Positions 6,773 through 14,353 of a stretch of 15,551 bases of DNA are shown here, piece after piece. The stretch is from an uncultured Coriobacteriales bacterium (GTDB lineage: Bacteria > Actinomycetota > Coriobacteriia > Coriobacteriales > UMGS124): the NCBI GenBank assembly GCA_934662525.1, contig CAKUKJ010000014.1, positions 1 through 15,551 of the forward strand. The letters run 5' to 3'. Position 1 is the first letter of the stretch. Every line of letters starts with the position of its first letter. The position numbers and the translations under genes are program-made. The notes under the pieces are model-generated. The model ran no database searches, was not told where the DNA came from, and worked only from the letters and a program-made list of their open reading frames with translations.

Positions 6773-7459
6773 CTACATCTTTACCTCGCCGTCTTGCCAG
6801 GTGCGGTTGCGCAGTATGTAATAGTAAGACGGGTCGTTGCCGGAGTTGGGCAGCTGGTACACGTCGGACTCCGCGTAGTCCTGGGCAAGCTCGCCCAGGG
6901 TGATGCGCCCGCCGGTGAACATGGCCTCGTAGCTGTGGTCGGCCGCCTCGCGGTCCATGTCGTAGACCACGTCGGGCGCCTCGAAGCTCTCAATGCCCTT
7001 GTCCAGGTCGCCGAAGAAGCGGGCGCGGCCTCCGCACTGGCTCACGCACTGGGGCAGGCCACCCTCCTCCACGAGATCGTGGCACAGGGTGCACTTCTCC
7101 ACCACGGTGAGCTCCTCGTTGAGGTAGCGCACACCGTAGGGGCATGCCGGCACGCAGGCCTGGCAGCCGATGCACTGCTCCGCGTCGATCTGCACGGTGC
7201 CGTCGTCGAGCTTGACCGAGGCGCCCGTGGGGCACACGGCCACGCACTCGGGGTTCCGGCAGTGCTGGCACGAGACGGGCAGGTAGTACATCTCGACGTC
7301 GTTGGTGTGGACGTAGTCGGCCTTCTTGGTGGGGCCCACGCGCAGGACCTTGTTCCAGAAGTTGCCGATCTCCACGTTGTTGGCGGCCTTGCAGGCCACC
7401 ATGCAGGCCATGCAGCCCACGCAGCGGTTGAGGTCGGTGACGATGGCGTACTGGCTCAT
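6773..7459 (-). CDS. DmsB-like ferredoxin subunit with four 4Fe-4S clusters
   Basis: This 228-aa electron-transfer partner serves the molybdoenzyme encoded immediately upstream. Sixteen cysteines form the standard four-cluster arrangement of the DmsB/NrfC/PhsB family: C13-C16-C19-C23, C64-C67-C72-C76, C96-C99-C102-C106 and C123-C126-C138-C142. There is no signal peptide or membrane segment. If it works outside the membrane it would have to be exported by the Tat system together with the catalytic subunit, as is known for this family. The start at 7459 is 3 bases after the upstream stop, with GAGGAGG overlapping the end of that gene, which indicates tight coupling. No gene for a membrane anchor (DmsC or NrfD type) is present in the window, so the link to the quinone pool is not seen. 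Confidence 0.95.
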   Translation of the reverse strand: MSQYAIVTDLNRCVGCMACMVACKAANNVEIGNFWNKVLRVGPTKKADYVHTNDVEMYYLPVSCQHCRNPECVAVCPTGASVKLDDGTVQIDAEQCIGCQACVPACPYGVRYLNEELTVVEKCTLCHDLVEEGGLPQCVSQCGGRARFFGDLDKGIESFEAPDVVYDMDREAADHSYEAMFTGGRITLGELAQDYAESDVYQLPNSGNDPSYYYILRNRTWQDGEVKM

Positions 7460-7462
7460 TTC

Positions 7463-10400
7463 CTACGCCTCCTCTCGAATGTCGTAGTTGGGCAGCCATT
7501 CCTTCAGGCGCGGGTCGGAGGCGTCGGCGATGATCTGGGTGCCGTCTTCGGGCGCGCAGGGGATGACCTGGCCGTTCGGGCAGTTCTCAGGCGTTGCCTT
7601 GTAGATCTTGACGGGCACGCCGCGCATGTGGCTGGAGCCGATGAACTTGTCCTGGCCGTGCGGGTCCCAGATGCAGTCGATGCAGGAGAGCTCGAAGCCG
7701 TGCGTGGGGGCAGGCAGCTCGGGATACCACCAGGCGTGCTCGGCGTTGGCCCAACCCTTGGAGATGCCCTCGTAGAGGTCCACGGTCTGGCGCACCTTGC
7801 CCCACTCGGTCTCGATCCATGCCCAGTCGCCCTGCTCAAGGCCGCGCTCGGCGGCGTCGGCCGGGTTCATCTCCAGGCGCGGCACGGGCCAGATCTCGCG
7901 GCACCAGGGCAGCTGCCTGTGCTCGGAGTGGAAGTACACCGGGATGCGGCGGCCGGTGGTGAGCAGGATGGGGTACTCGGTGGTGTCCACGTCGCCGTTG
8001 GGGCCGCTCTTGGGCTCCTCGAAGCGCGGCATCATCTCGCCGATGACGTCGAACTTGCCGGGCTCGAACTCGTTGGCCTTGTCGATGCAGTACGTCTCGA
8101 ACGCCATGGGCCAGAACTCGACGAGCGCGTTGGGCGTGGGGCAGCCGAAGTTGTTGACGGGCTGGCCGTTGTCGTCCACCGACCACGGCGAGGCGGTGCA
8201 GGCGTCCTTGCCCATGCGCATCCAGCCGGTCTCGAAGCGGCGGTAGGTACCCCAGCGGTCGGGCTCGAGCACCTTGGCGTTGAACCAGCCATGCTCCTGG
8301 AAGTCGGCGCGGTAGTCCTCGAAGTGCTCCCACTTGCAACCCGGGTACTGGGTGCCGAAGCCGTTCACGTCGTTGTGCGCCTGGAACCAGTCCTCGAGGC
8401 GGTCGTCCTGGGCATAGGCGCCCGGGGCGTCTCCGGCGATGTTGGTCCAGGTGCCGTTGATGTTGCCCTGCTTCTCCATGGCCTCGAAGAGCAGACGGTT
8501 GATGTCGTAGTCGAACTTGGTGTCCACCGGGGGCTCCACGGCCTTCTGCGTGAGGCCGATGCCGCCGGACGCGCCCTGCGACACGCGGATGTTGTTGATC
8601 TCGGTCCAGTGCTGGCACGGCAGGATGATGTCGGCCATCTCGGTGCCGGGATGGTGGAACATGTTGATGTCGACCCAGAAGTCCAGGCTGGCCATGGCCT
8701 CCCATGCCTGATGGGCGTTGGCCATGTTCATGAACGAGCCGGACTCGTTGATGCCGCCGCGGATGGGGTAGGGGTCGCCGGTGAGCGCGGCCTCCCACAG
8801 GCACGTGGCGTCGGCCCACTCGTTGTAGTACGCGGTGAGCGGGAACTTGTCGGCGCCGACCATGTTGGAGTACACCTCGTACTGGTCGGGGATGTCGTTG
8901 GGGTCGATCGTCTCGTCGGGGTAGTACGGCAGCGGCGTGCCCAGGCCTAGGAGCTGCTTCTTCACGGCCTGCGGCATGTTGGAGCCGGGTGCCGCGGTGG
9001 CCTGCTCGTCCACGGGGGTGCGGGTGAGGCCGCGGTTGCCGGCGGGCGTGTCGAACGTGCCGGCCGAGTAGATGAGGTTGAGCACCGCGCGCACCGTCTG
9101 GGTGCAGTTGCCGATCTGGTCGGGGGCGAGGTTCAGGTGGATGCCGCCGTTGGGGTAGTTCTGGCCCTCGGGGCGCGTGGCCCACTCGAGCAGGGCGTCC
9201 TCGATGAGCTGGGGGTCGAGGCCCGTGATCTGGGAGCACCACTCGGGCGTGCAGTCGGCCACGGACTCCACCAGGTAGCTCCACACAGGGCGCGCCGTGT
9301 GCACGCTGCCGTCGGCCAGCGTCACCTCGTGGGTGCCCTCGAGGTCGAAGTCGATGCCGGCGTCCTCAAGCTCGTGGTAGGACAGCGGCGGCAGGTAGCC
9401 CTCCTGCGAGGTGCCCTCGTAGACGACCTCCATCTCGTCGCGGGTGGGCGCCACGTGGTTGCAGCCCTCCCACTGGGTGGTGTCCACGTCCCAGTACACC
9501 AGGCCGCCCTTGCCGTCGTTGGCGTTCTTGTTCCAGGCGTAGAACTTGCGGCACGAGCCGCCTTCCACCAGGTCGCTCTCCTTGAGCAGGCGCGTCTTCA
9601 TCTTGGAGCCGGTGAGGTCGGGTGCGGCGGTGATGGGGGTGGACAGGTCGAAGTAGCGGCCTCCGGTGGGCTCCATGTCCTCCACCACGAGCAACGACGC
9701 GTCGCTCCAGCGCTTCACGAACTCCCAGTCGATGAGGTCGTGCTCGATGAGCAGGTGCTGCCAGCAGTTGGCCAGCGCGCCGTCCGAGCCGGGCCGCAAG
9801 TTGAGCCAGTAGTCTGCCTCCTTGCCGGCGCCGGTCAGGCGCGGGTCGATGATGATGTGCTTGTCGGCGCTCGTCATCTTGTCCACGAGGTTGCGGCACG
9901 AGTCGTCGTAGTTGGAGTTCTCCGGCGAGGTGCCCCACTGCACGTACACGCGGGGCCCGTCGCGCAGGGCCATCCACGGCGCGCCGTCCACGGAAGAGAT
10001 CCAGCCCATGAGGCGGCGCGGGCCCTTGCAGATCTCGGAGGCCACGTGGGCGTTGGGCGTGTCGAAGAGCCACTTGTAGAACGCGTAGGGGCCGTAGACC
10101 CACTGGCGCGAGGTGCCGCACATGTTGAAGATGGACTGGCCACCGTACTGGTCGATGATCTCGGTGAACTTCTCACCGATCGTCTCCATGGCCTCCTCCC
10201 AGCTGATGCGCACCCAGCCGGGCTCTTCGCCCTTGGGGTTCGTGCGCTTGAGCGGGTGGTAGATGCGCGCCGGGTGGTAGGCCGCCTGCACGGAGGCCTG
10301 GCCCTTGGAGCAGTGGTTGCCCGAGGATTGGAACGACGACTGGTCGCCCTCGGTCTTCACGATGCGGCCGTTCTTCACGGTGACCCAGACGCCGCACTCC

Positions 10401-10579
10401 ATCTTGCCGCAGCCGCGGCAGCAGCTGCGGATGCGCTTGACCTCGTCCTCGCGGTCGACCGCGCTCGGGTCTTCGGCCAGAGCGGCGCCGGTGCCCACGA
10501 CCCCTGAGAGCGCGACCGTCGCGGCGGTCACGGCAGACAGTCTGGTGAACGCGCGGCGTGTCAGGCTGAGCTTGCCCAT
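7463..10579 (-). CDS. Tat-exported molybdopterin oxidoreductase, DMSO reductase superfamily
   Basis: This is a 1038-aa catalytic subunit. A Tat signal opens the protein: TRRAFTR at residues 7-13, a hydrophobic stretch, and probable cleavage after GAALA (31-35). An iron-sulfur motif follows with C53/C54, C57, C62 and C90, the last pair 27 residues apart, as in this superfamily. The cofactor region includes SEICKGPRR (181-189), where C184 is a candidate molybdenum ligand, and LRPGSDGALA (261-270). The MPT-binding domain lies at the C-terminus. The CCRGCGKMECGV and ICKGPRR signatures resemble the Eggerthella/Gordonibacter enzymes that include catechol dehydroxylases, relatives of acetylene hydratase and pyrogallol hydroxytransferase. 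That placement is from memory, and the substrate cannot be read from sequence. The start at 10579 has AGGGAGGA upstream; a 37-codon in-frame extension is rejected because it precedes the Tat signal. Confidence 0.95.
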   Translation of the reverse strand: MGKLSLTRRAFTRLSAVTAATVALSGVVGTGAALAEDPSAVDREDEVKRIRSCCRGCGKMECGVWVTVKNGRIVKTEGDQSSFQSSGNHCSKGQASVQAAYHPARIYHPLKRTNPKGEEPGWVRISWEEAMETIGEKFTEIIDQYGGQSIFNMCGTSRQWVYGPYAFYKWLFDTPNAHVASEICKGPRRLMGWISSVDGAPWMALRDGPRVYVQWGTSPENSNYDDSCRNLVDKMTSADKHIIIDPRLTGAGKEADYWLNLRPGSDGALANCWQHLLIEHDLIDWEFVKRWSDASLLVVEDMEPTGGRYFDLSTPITAAPDLTGSKMKTRLLKESDLVEGGSCRKFYAWNKNANDGKGGLVYWDVDTTQWEGCNHVAPTRDEMEVVYEGTSQEGYLPPLSYHELEDAGIDFDLEGTHEVTLADGSVHTARPVWSYLVESVADCTPEWCSQITGLDPQLIEDALLEWATRPEGQNYPNGGIHLNLAPDQIGNCTQTVRAVLNLIYSAGTFDTPAGNRGLTRTPVDEQATAAPGSNMPQAVKKQLLGLGTPLPYYPDETIDPNDIPDQYEVYSNMVGADKFPLTAYYNEWADATCLWEAALTGDPYPIRGGINESGSFMNMANAHQAWEAMASLDFWVDINMFHHPGTEMADIILPCQHWTEINNIRVSQGASGGIGLTQKAVEPPVDTKFDYDINRLLFEAMEKQGNINGTWTNIAGDAPGAYAQDDRLEDWFQAHNDVNGFGTQYPGCKWEHFEDYRADFQEHGWFNAKVLEPDRWGTYRRFETGWMRMGKDACTASPWSVDDNGQPVNNFGCPTPNALVEFWPMAFETYCIDKANEFEPGKFDVIGEMMPRFEEPKSGPNGDVDTTEYPILLTTGRRIPVYFHSEHRQLPWCREIWPVPRLEMNPADAAERGLEQGDWAWIETEWGKVRQTVDLYEGISKGWANAEHAWWYPELPAPTHGFELSCIDCIWDPHGQDKFIGSSHMRGVPVKIYKATPENCPNGQVIPCAPEDGTQIIADASDPRLKEWLPNYDIREEA

Positions 10580-10616
10580 GCTTTCCTCCCTTTCTTCTGT
10601 TGGTGCCCCTTTTCCC

Positions 10617-10650
10617 TTGGGGTCGGCATGCACAAACGCACCGACCCCAA
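10617..10650 (-). promoter_or_regulatory. Leader hairpin upstream of the molybdoenzyme gene
   Basis: TTGGGGTCGG (10617-10626) and CCGACCCCAA (10641-10650) form a perfect 10-bp inverted repeat with a 14-base loop. It lies 37 bases upstream of the start codon at 10579, leaving the ribosome binding site outside the stem. There is no T-run after it on the minus strand, so it is more likely an operator or an mRNA-stabilising leader hairpin than a terminator. Confidence 0.65.
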
Positions 10651-10681
10651 ACCCATTGTGCGCGCGTAAGGGAGGCGGGGC

Positions 10682-10747
10682 ATCATGCAAAGGGTCCTTT
10701 TCGTTTGGTTCGCGCCATGCGCGGGTTTGTTCCCCATATCATGCAAA
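10682..10747. promoter_or_regulatory. Direct repeat flanking a palindrome in the divergent promoter region
   Basis: ATCATGCAAA occurs at 10682-10691 and again at 10738-10747, start to start 56 bp. Almost midway between them is the palindrome CGCGCCATGCGCG (10711-10723). The group lies 103-168 bases upstream of the molybdoenzyme start codon, where an activator would bind. A candidate regulator is the LuxR-type protein encoded divergently. This is positional inference; no consensus for that regulator is known to me. Confidence 0.45.
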
Positions 10748-10950
10748 ATGCGATTATGGCTGGTAAATGCAGTTGATGGCGATATAGGGGGACGAATCGG
10801 GACACAAGCGCAGGCAACCTTTGGCGCGGGTATGGCATCATGGGGGAGGCGACGCATCAGGAAGCGAATTCGCGATGCCCGGGCACTCCCTGCGCCAAGC
10901 GTCGGCCCAAAGACCGTCGTCGCAAGCCGGTTGCCCCGCCCGGTCCCATA

Positions 10951-10975
10951 AACCTTTTGAAGGTTGATATATAAT
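10951..10975 (+). promoter_or_regulatory. Palindrome and -10 box of the LuxR-type regulator gene
   Basis: AACCTTTTGAAGGTT (10951-10965) is a perfect palindrome with 6-bp arms. It is followed five bases later by a consensus TATAAT (10970-10975). No good -35 hexamer sits 17 bases upstream, and the palindrome fills the spacer region, so the promoter is probably activator-dependent or autoregulated. A ribosome binding site, AGGGGAGG (10985-10992), precedes the ATG at 11003, implying a leader of only about 20 bases. Confidence 0.55.
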
Positions 10976-11002
10976 GCCGGCAAAAGGGGAGGCAGGGGTT
11001 TC

Positions 11003-12577
11003 ATGGGACAGGCATTGCCGCCGACAAATGAAGACAAGGCCGTCGGCACCGAAGAGGGCGGCGTCGCCGCGCGTTTGCGCGGCGTGCATTGGCGCGAGCT
11101 CGTGGGCTTGCGGTCGGTGGGCTTCGCCCTTGCCCGCGCCTGGGTGTACCTCATGTTCATCGGGGCGGCGGCGAGCTGCGTCACCTGGAACGGCAGCCCC
11201 ATCCCCGGCGTGGCTTTCGGTGTCTCGACGGTGTGCCTTTTCCTCACCATGTTCTTGCCGGCGCTGCGTGCCAAGGAGTTCTGCGAGGCCATGAGCAGGC
11301 CCGGGGTGCGCTGGCTCGTACCCGCGCTGCTGAGCATGGGCACGCTCGCCATCGTCTCATCCACCTTGCCCGGCATGCCTACCCAGGTACTTTGCATAAT
11401 CGGCGGCGTGACGACCGGCGTGGGGTCGGGCTTGCTTGATTTGGGGTATGGCGAGCTGTACCGCAACGTCCCCTCTCGCCAGACGGCGTTTGAGGCGCCG
11501 TTCGCCTTCCTTCTCGCCGCGTGCGTCTATTTTGTCTCATGGTGGTTGCCGCCTGCGGGGGCATGCCTGCTCGCGTGCGTTATCCCGCTTGTGTCGAGCG
11601 GCATACTGTTCGGGCCCCTCGGCGTGTGGTCGCCAGCCTCGCAGCCTGCCGTGCGGCCCGTTCCCATCTCCATTACCAAGTTTGCCGTGCGTGTGGGTGT
11701 CTGCGCGTGCCTGGTGGGACTGGCCGATGGCCTAGTGCGCGCGGTGTTCATGGAGGCCGGCGGCATGGGCATGCGCGACTTCTACCATGTGCCGTCCCTC
11801 GTCGCCTCTGTCGTCACGGTGGTCATCATCTGGGGGAGCCTTATCGTGCGCAAGACGTTTGACTTGCGCTGGATTTACAAGGTGACCGTGGGCATCATGG
11901 CGTTCGTGTTCCAGTTGCTGCCCATCTTTGTGGGCACGGGCGTGCAGAGCGTGCTGGCGCTTGCGGGCTACGGCACGTTCAACGTCCTTATCTGGATGCT
12001 TCTCGCTGACACCGCCTATACCTACCGCCTCTCGTCTATCACGGTGTTCGGCATCGGCTGGTCCATGATCACGCTCGGTGTGCTGCTCGGCTCGTTTGCC
12101 GGCAATGCGGCGGTGGCGGCGTTCTCGCCGTTTTCTCCTCGGATGCTGAGCGTCGTGGCTCTTGCCGCCACCTGCGCGGTGCTGTGCTCTTATATGTTCG
12201 TGCTCAAGGAGAGCGACCTCGTGCAGATGACGGCCCAGGCTGAGAGGGCCGAGGACGCCGCAGACGCTGCGGGCAAAGATGGGGTACCTGGCGACGGGGC
12301 TGGCGGTGTTCCGCGCCCGCCGCGTTTCGTCAACAGGTGCCGCGATATCGCAGCGCGCTATGGCCTCACCGAGCGAGAGACGGAAGTCATGATCTCATAT
12401 GCAAAAGGCCGGTCTTACGCGCGCTTGCAAGAGGACCTCCATGCGTCGCGCGGCACGGTGACCACGCATCTGCGTCATATCTACCAAAAGTTGGATATCC
12501 ACAGCAAGCAGGAGCTGCTTGACCTCATCGAGGGAAGAGGCGTTCGGGTTGACGAGAGGGGCGATGGGCGTGAGTGA
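11003..12577 (+). CDS. Membrane-spanning LuxR-type transcriptional regulator (about 12 TM segments)
   Basis: This is a 524-aa integral membrane regulator. About twelve hydrophobic segments run from ARAWVYLMFIG near residue 45 to ATCAVLCSYMFV near 400. An Ala/Asp/Gly-rich linker joins them to a C-terminal LuxR (GerE-type) helix-turn-helix from about residue 455: LTERETEVM, then GRSYARLQEDLHASRGTV, then the recognition helix THLRHIYQKLDIHSKQELL. Such MFS-like sensor/LuxR fusions are abundant in Eggerthellaceae and commonly lie beside molybdoenzyme genes, whose substrate they are thought to sense. Transcription is divergent from the molybdoenzyme operon, which suggests that operon is its target. 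The start at 11003 is chosen for the GGGGAGG upstream and the promoter position. The 3' end overlaps the next gene by 14 bp. Confidence 0.92.
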   Translation: MGQALPPTNEDKAVGTEEGGVAARLRGVHWRELVGLRSVGFALARAWVYLMFIGAAASCVTWNGSPIPGVAFGVSTVCLFLTMFLPALRAKEFCEAMSRPGVRWLVPALLSMGTLAIVSSTLPGMPTQVLCIIGGVTTGVGSGLLDLGYGELYRNVPSRQTAFEAPFAFLLAACVYFVSWWLPPAGACLLACVIPLVSSGILFGPLGVWSPASQPAVRPVPISITKFAVRVGVCACLVGLADGLVRAVFMEAGGMGMRDFYHVPSLVASVVTVVIIWGSLIVRKTFDLRWIYKVTVGIMAFVFQLLPIFVGTGVQSVLALAGYGTFNVLIWMLLADTAYTYRLSSITVFGIGWSMITLGVLLGSFAGNAAVAAFSPFSPRMLSVVALAATCAVLCSYMFVLKESDLVQMTAQAERAEDAADAAGKDGVPGDGAGGVPRPPRFVNRCRDIAARYGLTERETEVMISYAKGRSYARLQEDLHASRGTVTTHLRHIYQKLDIHSKQELLDLIEGRGVRVDERGDGRE

Positions 12578-13967
12578 GTCGCGGCGCGTATTGGAGTACG
12601 TGCGTTCCTGCGTTGACGGGGGTCGCCTGCCGACCGATGTCGAGAGGGCGTTCCTCCTGGAGGATTTGAAGGCAGCCGGTGTCGAGACTGCAAGGCTCCG
12701 GCACGTGCGCCAGGAGCTGACCGAGCGCAACGATGCGTGCGGGCGGCGTCTGCGTGACGCCGCCGAGTTGAGGGGCGCGGCCGAGACGACGAAATCGGCG
12801 TTTGCAAGGGGCGTCGCGAACGCGGGCGAGTATGCAGAAGGCTGTATGTTCGCCTCGAAAGGGGTTGCGGAGGCACGTACGTTTGCGGTGGACGTCGAGG
12901 GGGCGACGTCGATTGGTTCAGGGAGAGCTTGCGAGAATGACGGTGCCGATGCGGCTGCGAAGGGTCTGCGAGGGCCTTCTGCACTGGTGAAGTGGCGCAC
13001 CCCTGAGGAGGAGCTCGAGGGGGTGGCGCGCTATGTCCAAGAAGCCGTGCGTGTCGGGGGCGATGGCCTGCCTGCCAGCCGCGTGTGTGTCGCCGTGCCC
13101 GACAACCGCTGGGCACGGCTTGCGCAGCGGGCTCTTGAGCACAGGCGCTTTGCGGCAATCCGCACCCAGCTCGGTTACGCGCCGAGGGAGGACCCGCGCG
13201 ACGCGGGACTGTCGCCCGTAAGCGGGGTTTTCTGCAGGCTGGCCCTCCTCGCTGACCCTTCCGATGCGCTTGCCTGGCGGGCTTGGCTCGGGCTCGGCAG
13301 GCCCGACTTGGGCGTCTCGCTTTGGGCGAAGGTGCTGGAGGCATGGGACGCGTCGAGCCCGTTTGATGCGCCTGCATCGCTGGAGCGCGCCGCACTCGAT
13401 TGCGTCGACATCAAGGACGCCCTTGCCGATGCGCGCGGCTTCCTGCTGGCGAAGTCAGGCCTGCGGGGCTACAGCCTCGCCCATGCCGTGGGGATGGGCG
13501 AGGTCCCACAGCTGGTGGGGGTCATGGATGGGGTGGACGTCTGCGATGACGCGTGTACCCTGTTCGGCAAGGTGCAGGCATGTCTGTGCGGCCCCTCGTT
13601 CGGCGACGATCCCCATGTCGTGCATGTGGTGACGTACGACGCAGCGGCGCCGGCGGGCTACGGGGTGGTCGTGGCCATGGCGGCGGTTGAGGGTTTGGCC
13701 GGCCGTTTCTCCGGAGCGAGCGCGGACGATGCGCGCAACGCCCGAGATGGTCTTCAGCGGGTGTTGGATATGCCATGCGACACGCTCATCGTCTCATATT
13801 TCTCGCGCATGCCCATAGAGCTTGCGCGCAAGCTGGGCTTGCCGGTGTCGCGTACTCGTAGGGAGGGGGCGCACGAGATGGCCTGTGTTTGCCGCGCCCA
13901 TGTCCTTGATGAGCTGGGCGGTTCTCTGCCTCCCGCACAGGATGGCGAAGCGTTTCTTGCGGGCTAG
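12564..13967 (+). CDS. Truncated helicase-like paralogue lacking the Walker A/B half
   Basis: This 467-aa protein is recognisable mainly by comparison with the 691-aa product of 2788-4863. Its residues 28-49 (LLEDLKAAGV core) match that protein's 120-141. After a divergent stretch, its 147-200 match 335-386, including VAVPDNRWA against LAVPNSAWA. LALLADPSDALAWRAWLGLG matches its counterpart at 14 of 20 positions. The GPSFGDDPHVVHVVTYDA region matches EPSFPGGDTEAVRIGSLADA. The Walker A segment, the DDYQ Walker B segment and everything between them and the middle domain are missing, so ATPase activity is not expected. The start at 12564 has AGAGGGG close upstream and overlaps the regulator gene by 14 bp, so the two are probably translationally coupled. 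Function is unknown; a regulatory or scaffolding partner of the full-length homologue is one inference. Confidence 0.8.
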   Translation: MGVSESRRVLEYVRSCVDGGRLPTDVERAFLLEDLKAAGVETARLRHVRQELTERNDACGRRLRDAAELRGAAETTKSAFARGVANAGEYAEGCMFASKGVAEARTFAVDVEGATSIGSGRACENDGADAAAKGLRGPSALVKWRTPEEELEGVARYVQEAVRVGGDGLPASRVCVAVPDNRWARLAQRALEHRRFAAIRTQLGYAPREDPRDAGLSPVSGVFCRLALLADPSDALAWRAWLGLGRPDLGVSLWAKVLEAWDASSPFDAPASLERAALDCVDIKDALADARGFLLAKSGLRGYSLAHAVGMGEVPQLVGVMDGVDVCDDACTLFGKVQACLCGPSFGDDPHVVHVVTYDAAAPAGYGVVVAMAAVEGLAGRFSGASADDARNARDGLQRVLDMPCDTLIVSYFSRMPIELARKLGLPVSRTRREGAHEMACVCRAHVLDELGGSLPPAQDGEAFLAG

Positions 13968-13981
13968 GTGGACGATTGTTA

Positions 13982-14013
13982 GGCGCTGCCATTCTAATCA
14001 GACAGCCTTTTTT
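13982..14013 (+). terminator. Possible weak terminator after the truncated helicase-like gene
   Basis: GGCGCTG (13982-13988, with CG bulged) can pair with CAGCC (14003-14007), directly followed by six T residues (14008-14013). The stem is only five base pairs with a 14-base loop, so this is a weak call, supported mainly by its position 15 bases past the stop codon. Confidence 0.35.
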
Positions 14014-14126
14014 GCCTGCTTCGTTGTGACGACGGTTTATCCGTTGGAAGACCTGTCCATCGCTTTCCCATGCGGTTGAACGAAGAAGACCCCGCGGTTT
14101 TTGAAAAGCACGTTACTTGGAAGAAA

Positions 14127-14283
14127 CTGCCGCGATTTGGGGGTTCGCCTACCGTGGTTTGGTGCCAGGTCTCGCCTTTTGAGCGCTGGCGGGGCGCGAA
14201 GTCGCTCCAAATGGCGGTAAACTCCCCCTCGCAAGCGTGTGCGCACGCTTGTATGCGGTAGGCGAACCCCGTTTTCGCGGCAG
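14127..14283. ncRNA. Candidate structured RNA or MITE-like element with long closing stem
   Basis: Outer arms CTGCCGCGA (14127-14135) and TCGCGGCAG (14275-14283) pair over 9 bp. A 4-by-4 internal loop, TTTG against GTTT, follows. Then a 15-bp perfect stem is formed by 14140-14154 and CGGTAGGCGAACCCC (14256-14270). Three hairpins can form inside: GCCAG..CTGGC (14164-14190, with an inner CTC/GAG), GGGGCG..CGCTCC (14191-14208, one G-T pair), and CAAGCGTG TGCG CACGCTTG (14232-14251). Together they give a four-way-junction shape. The surrounding 13968-14353 has no convincing gene; a 114-codon minus-strand frame through it lacks coding character. I cannot match it to a known RNA family. A MITE, whose arms would be terminal inverted repeats, is the main alternative; I see no clear target-site duplication. 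Confidence 0.6.
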
Positions 14284-14353
14284 CATCAGACGAATCGACC
14301 GCTTTGCTCCATGCATCTTGGAATGACGCTTGCAACATGGTAGGCTGGCTTCC

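Noticed and set aside
6794..8950. 718-codon open frame on the plus strand opposite the ferredoxin and molybdoenzyme genes
   Set aside because: It is antisense to two clearly recognisable genes. Its product is a Val/Leu/Gly/His-rich sequence typical of shadow frames in high-GC DNA, with no domain.
9137..10507. 456-codon open frame on the plus strand opposite the molybdoenzyme gene
   Set aside because: Same reason: low-complexity Val/Leu/Ala-rich translation antisense to a conserved enzyme.
13994..14338. 114-codon minus-strand frame across the structured element
   Set aside because: It runs straight through the long inverted repeat and three hairpins, has no clear ribosome binding site, and has no recognisable domain.
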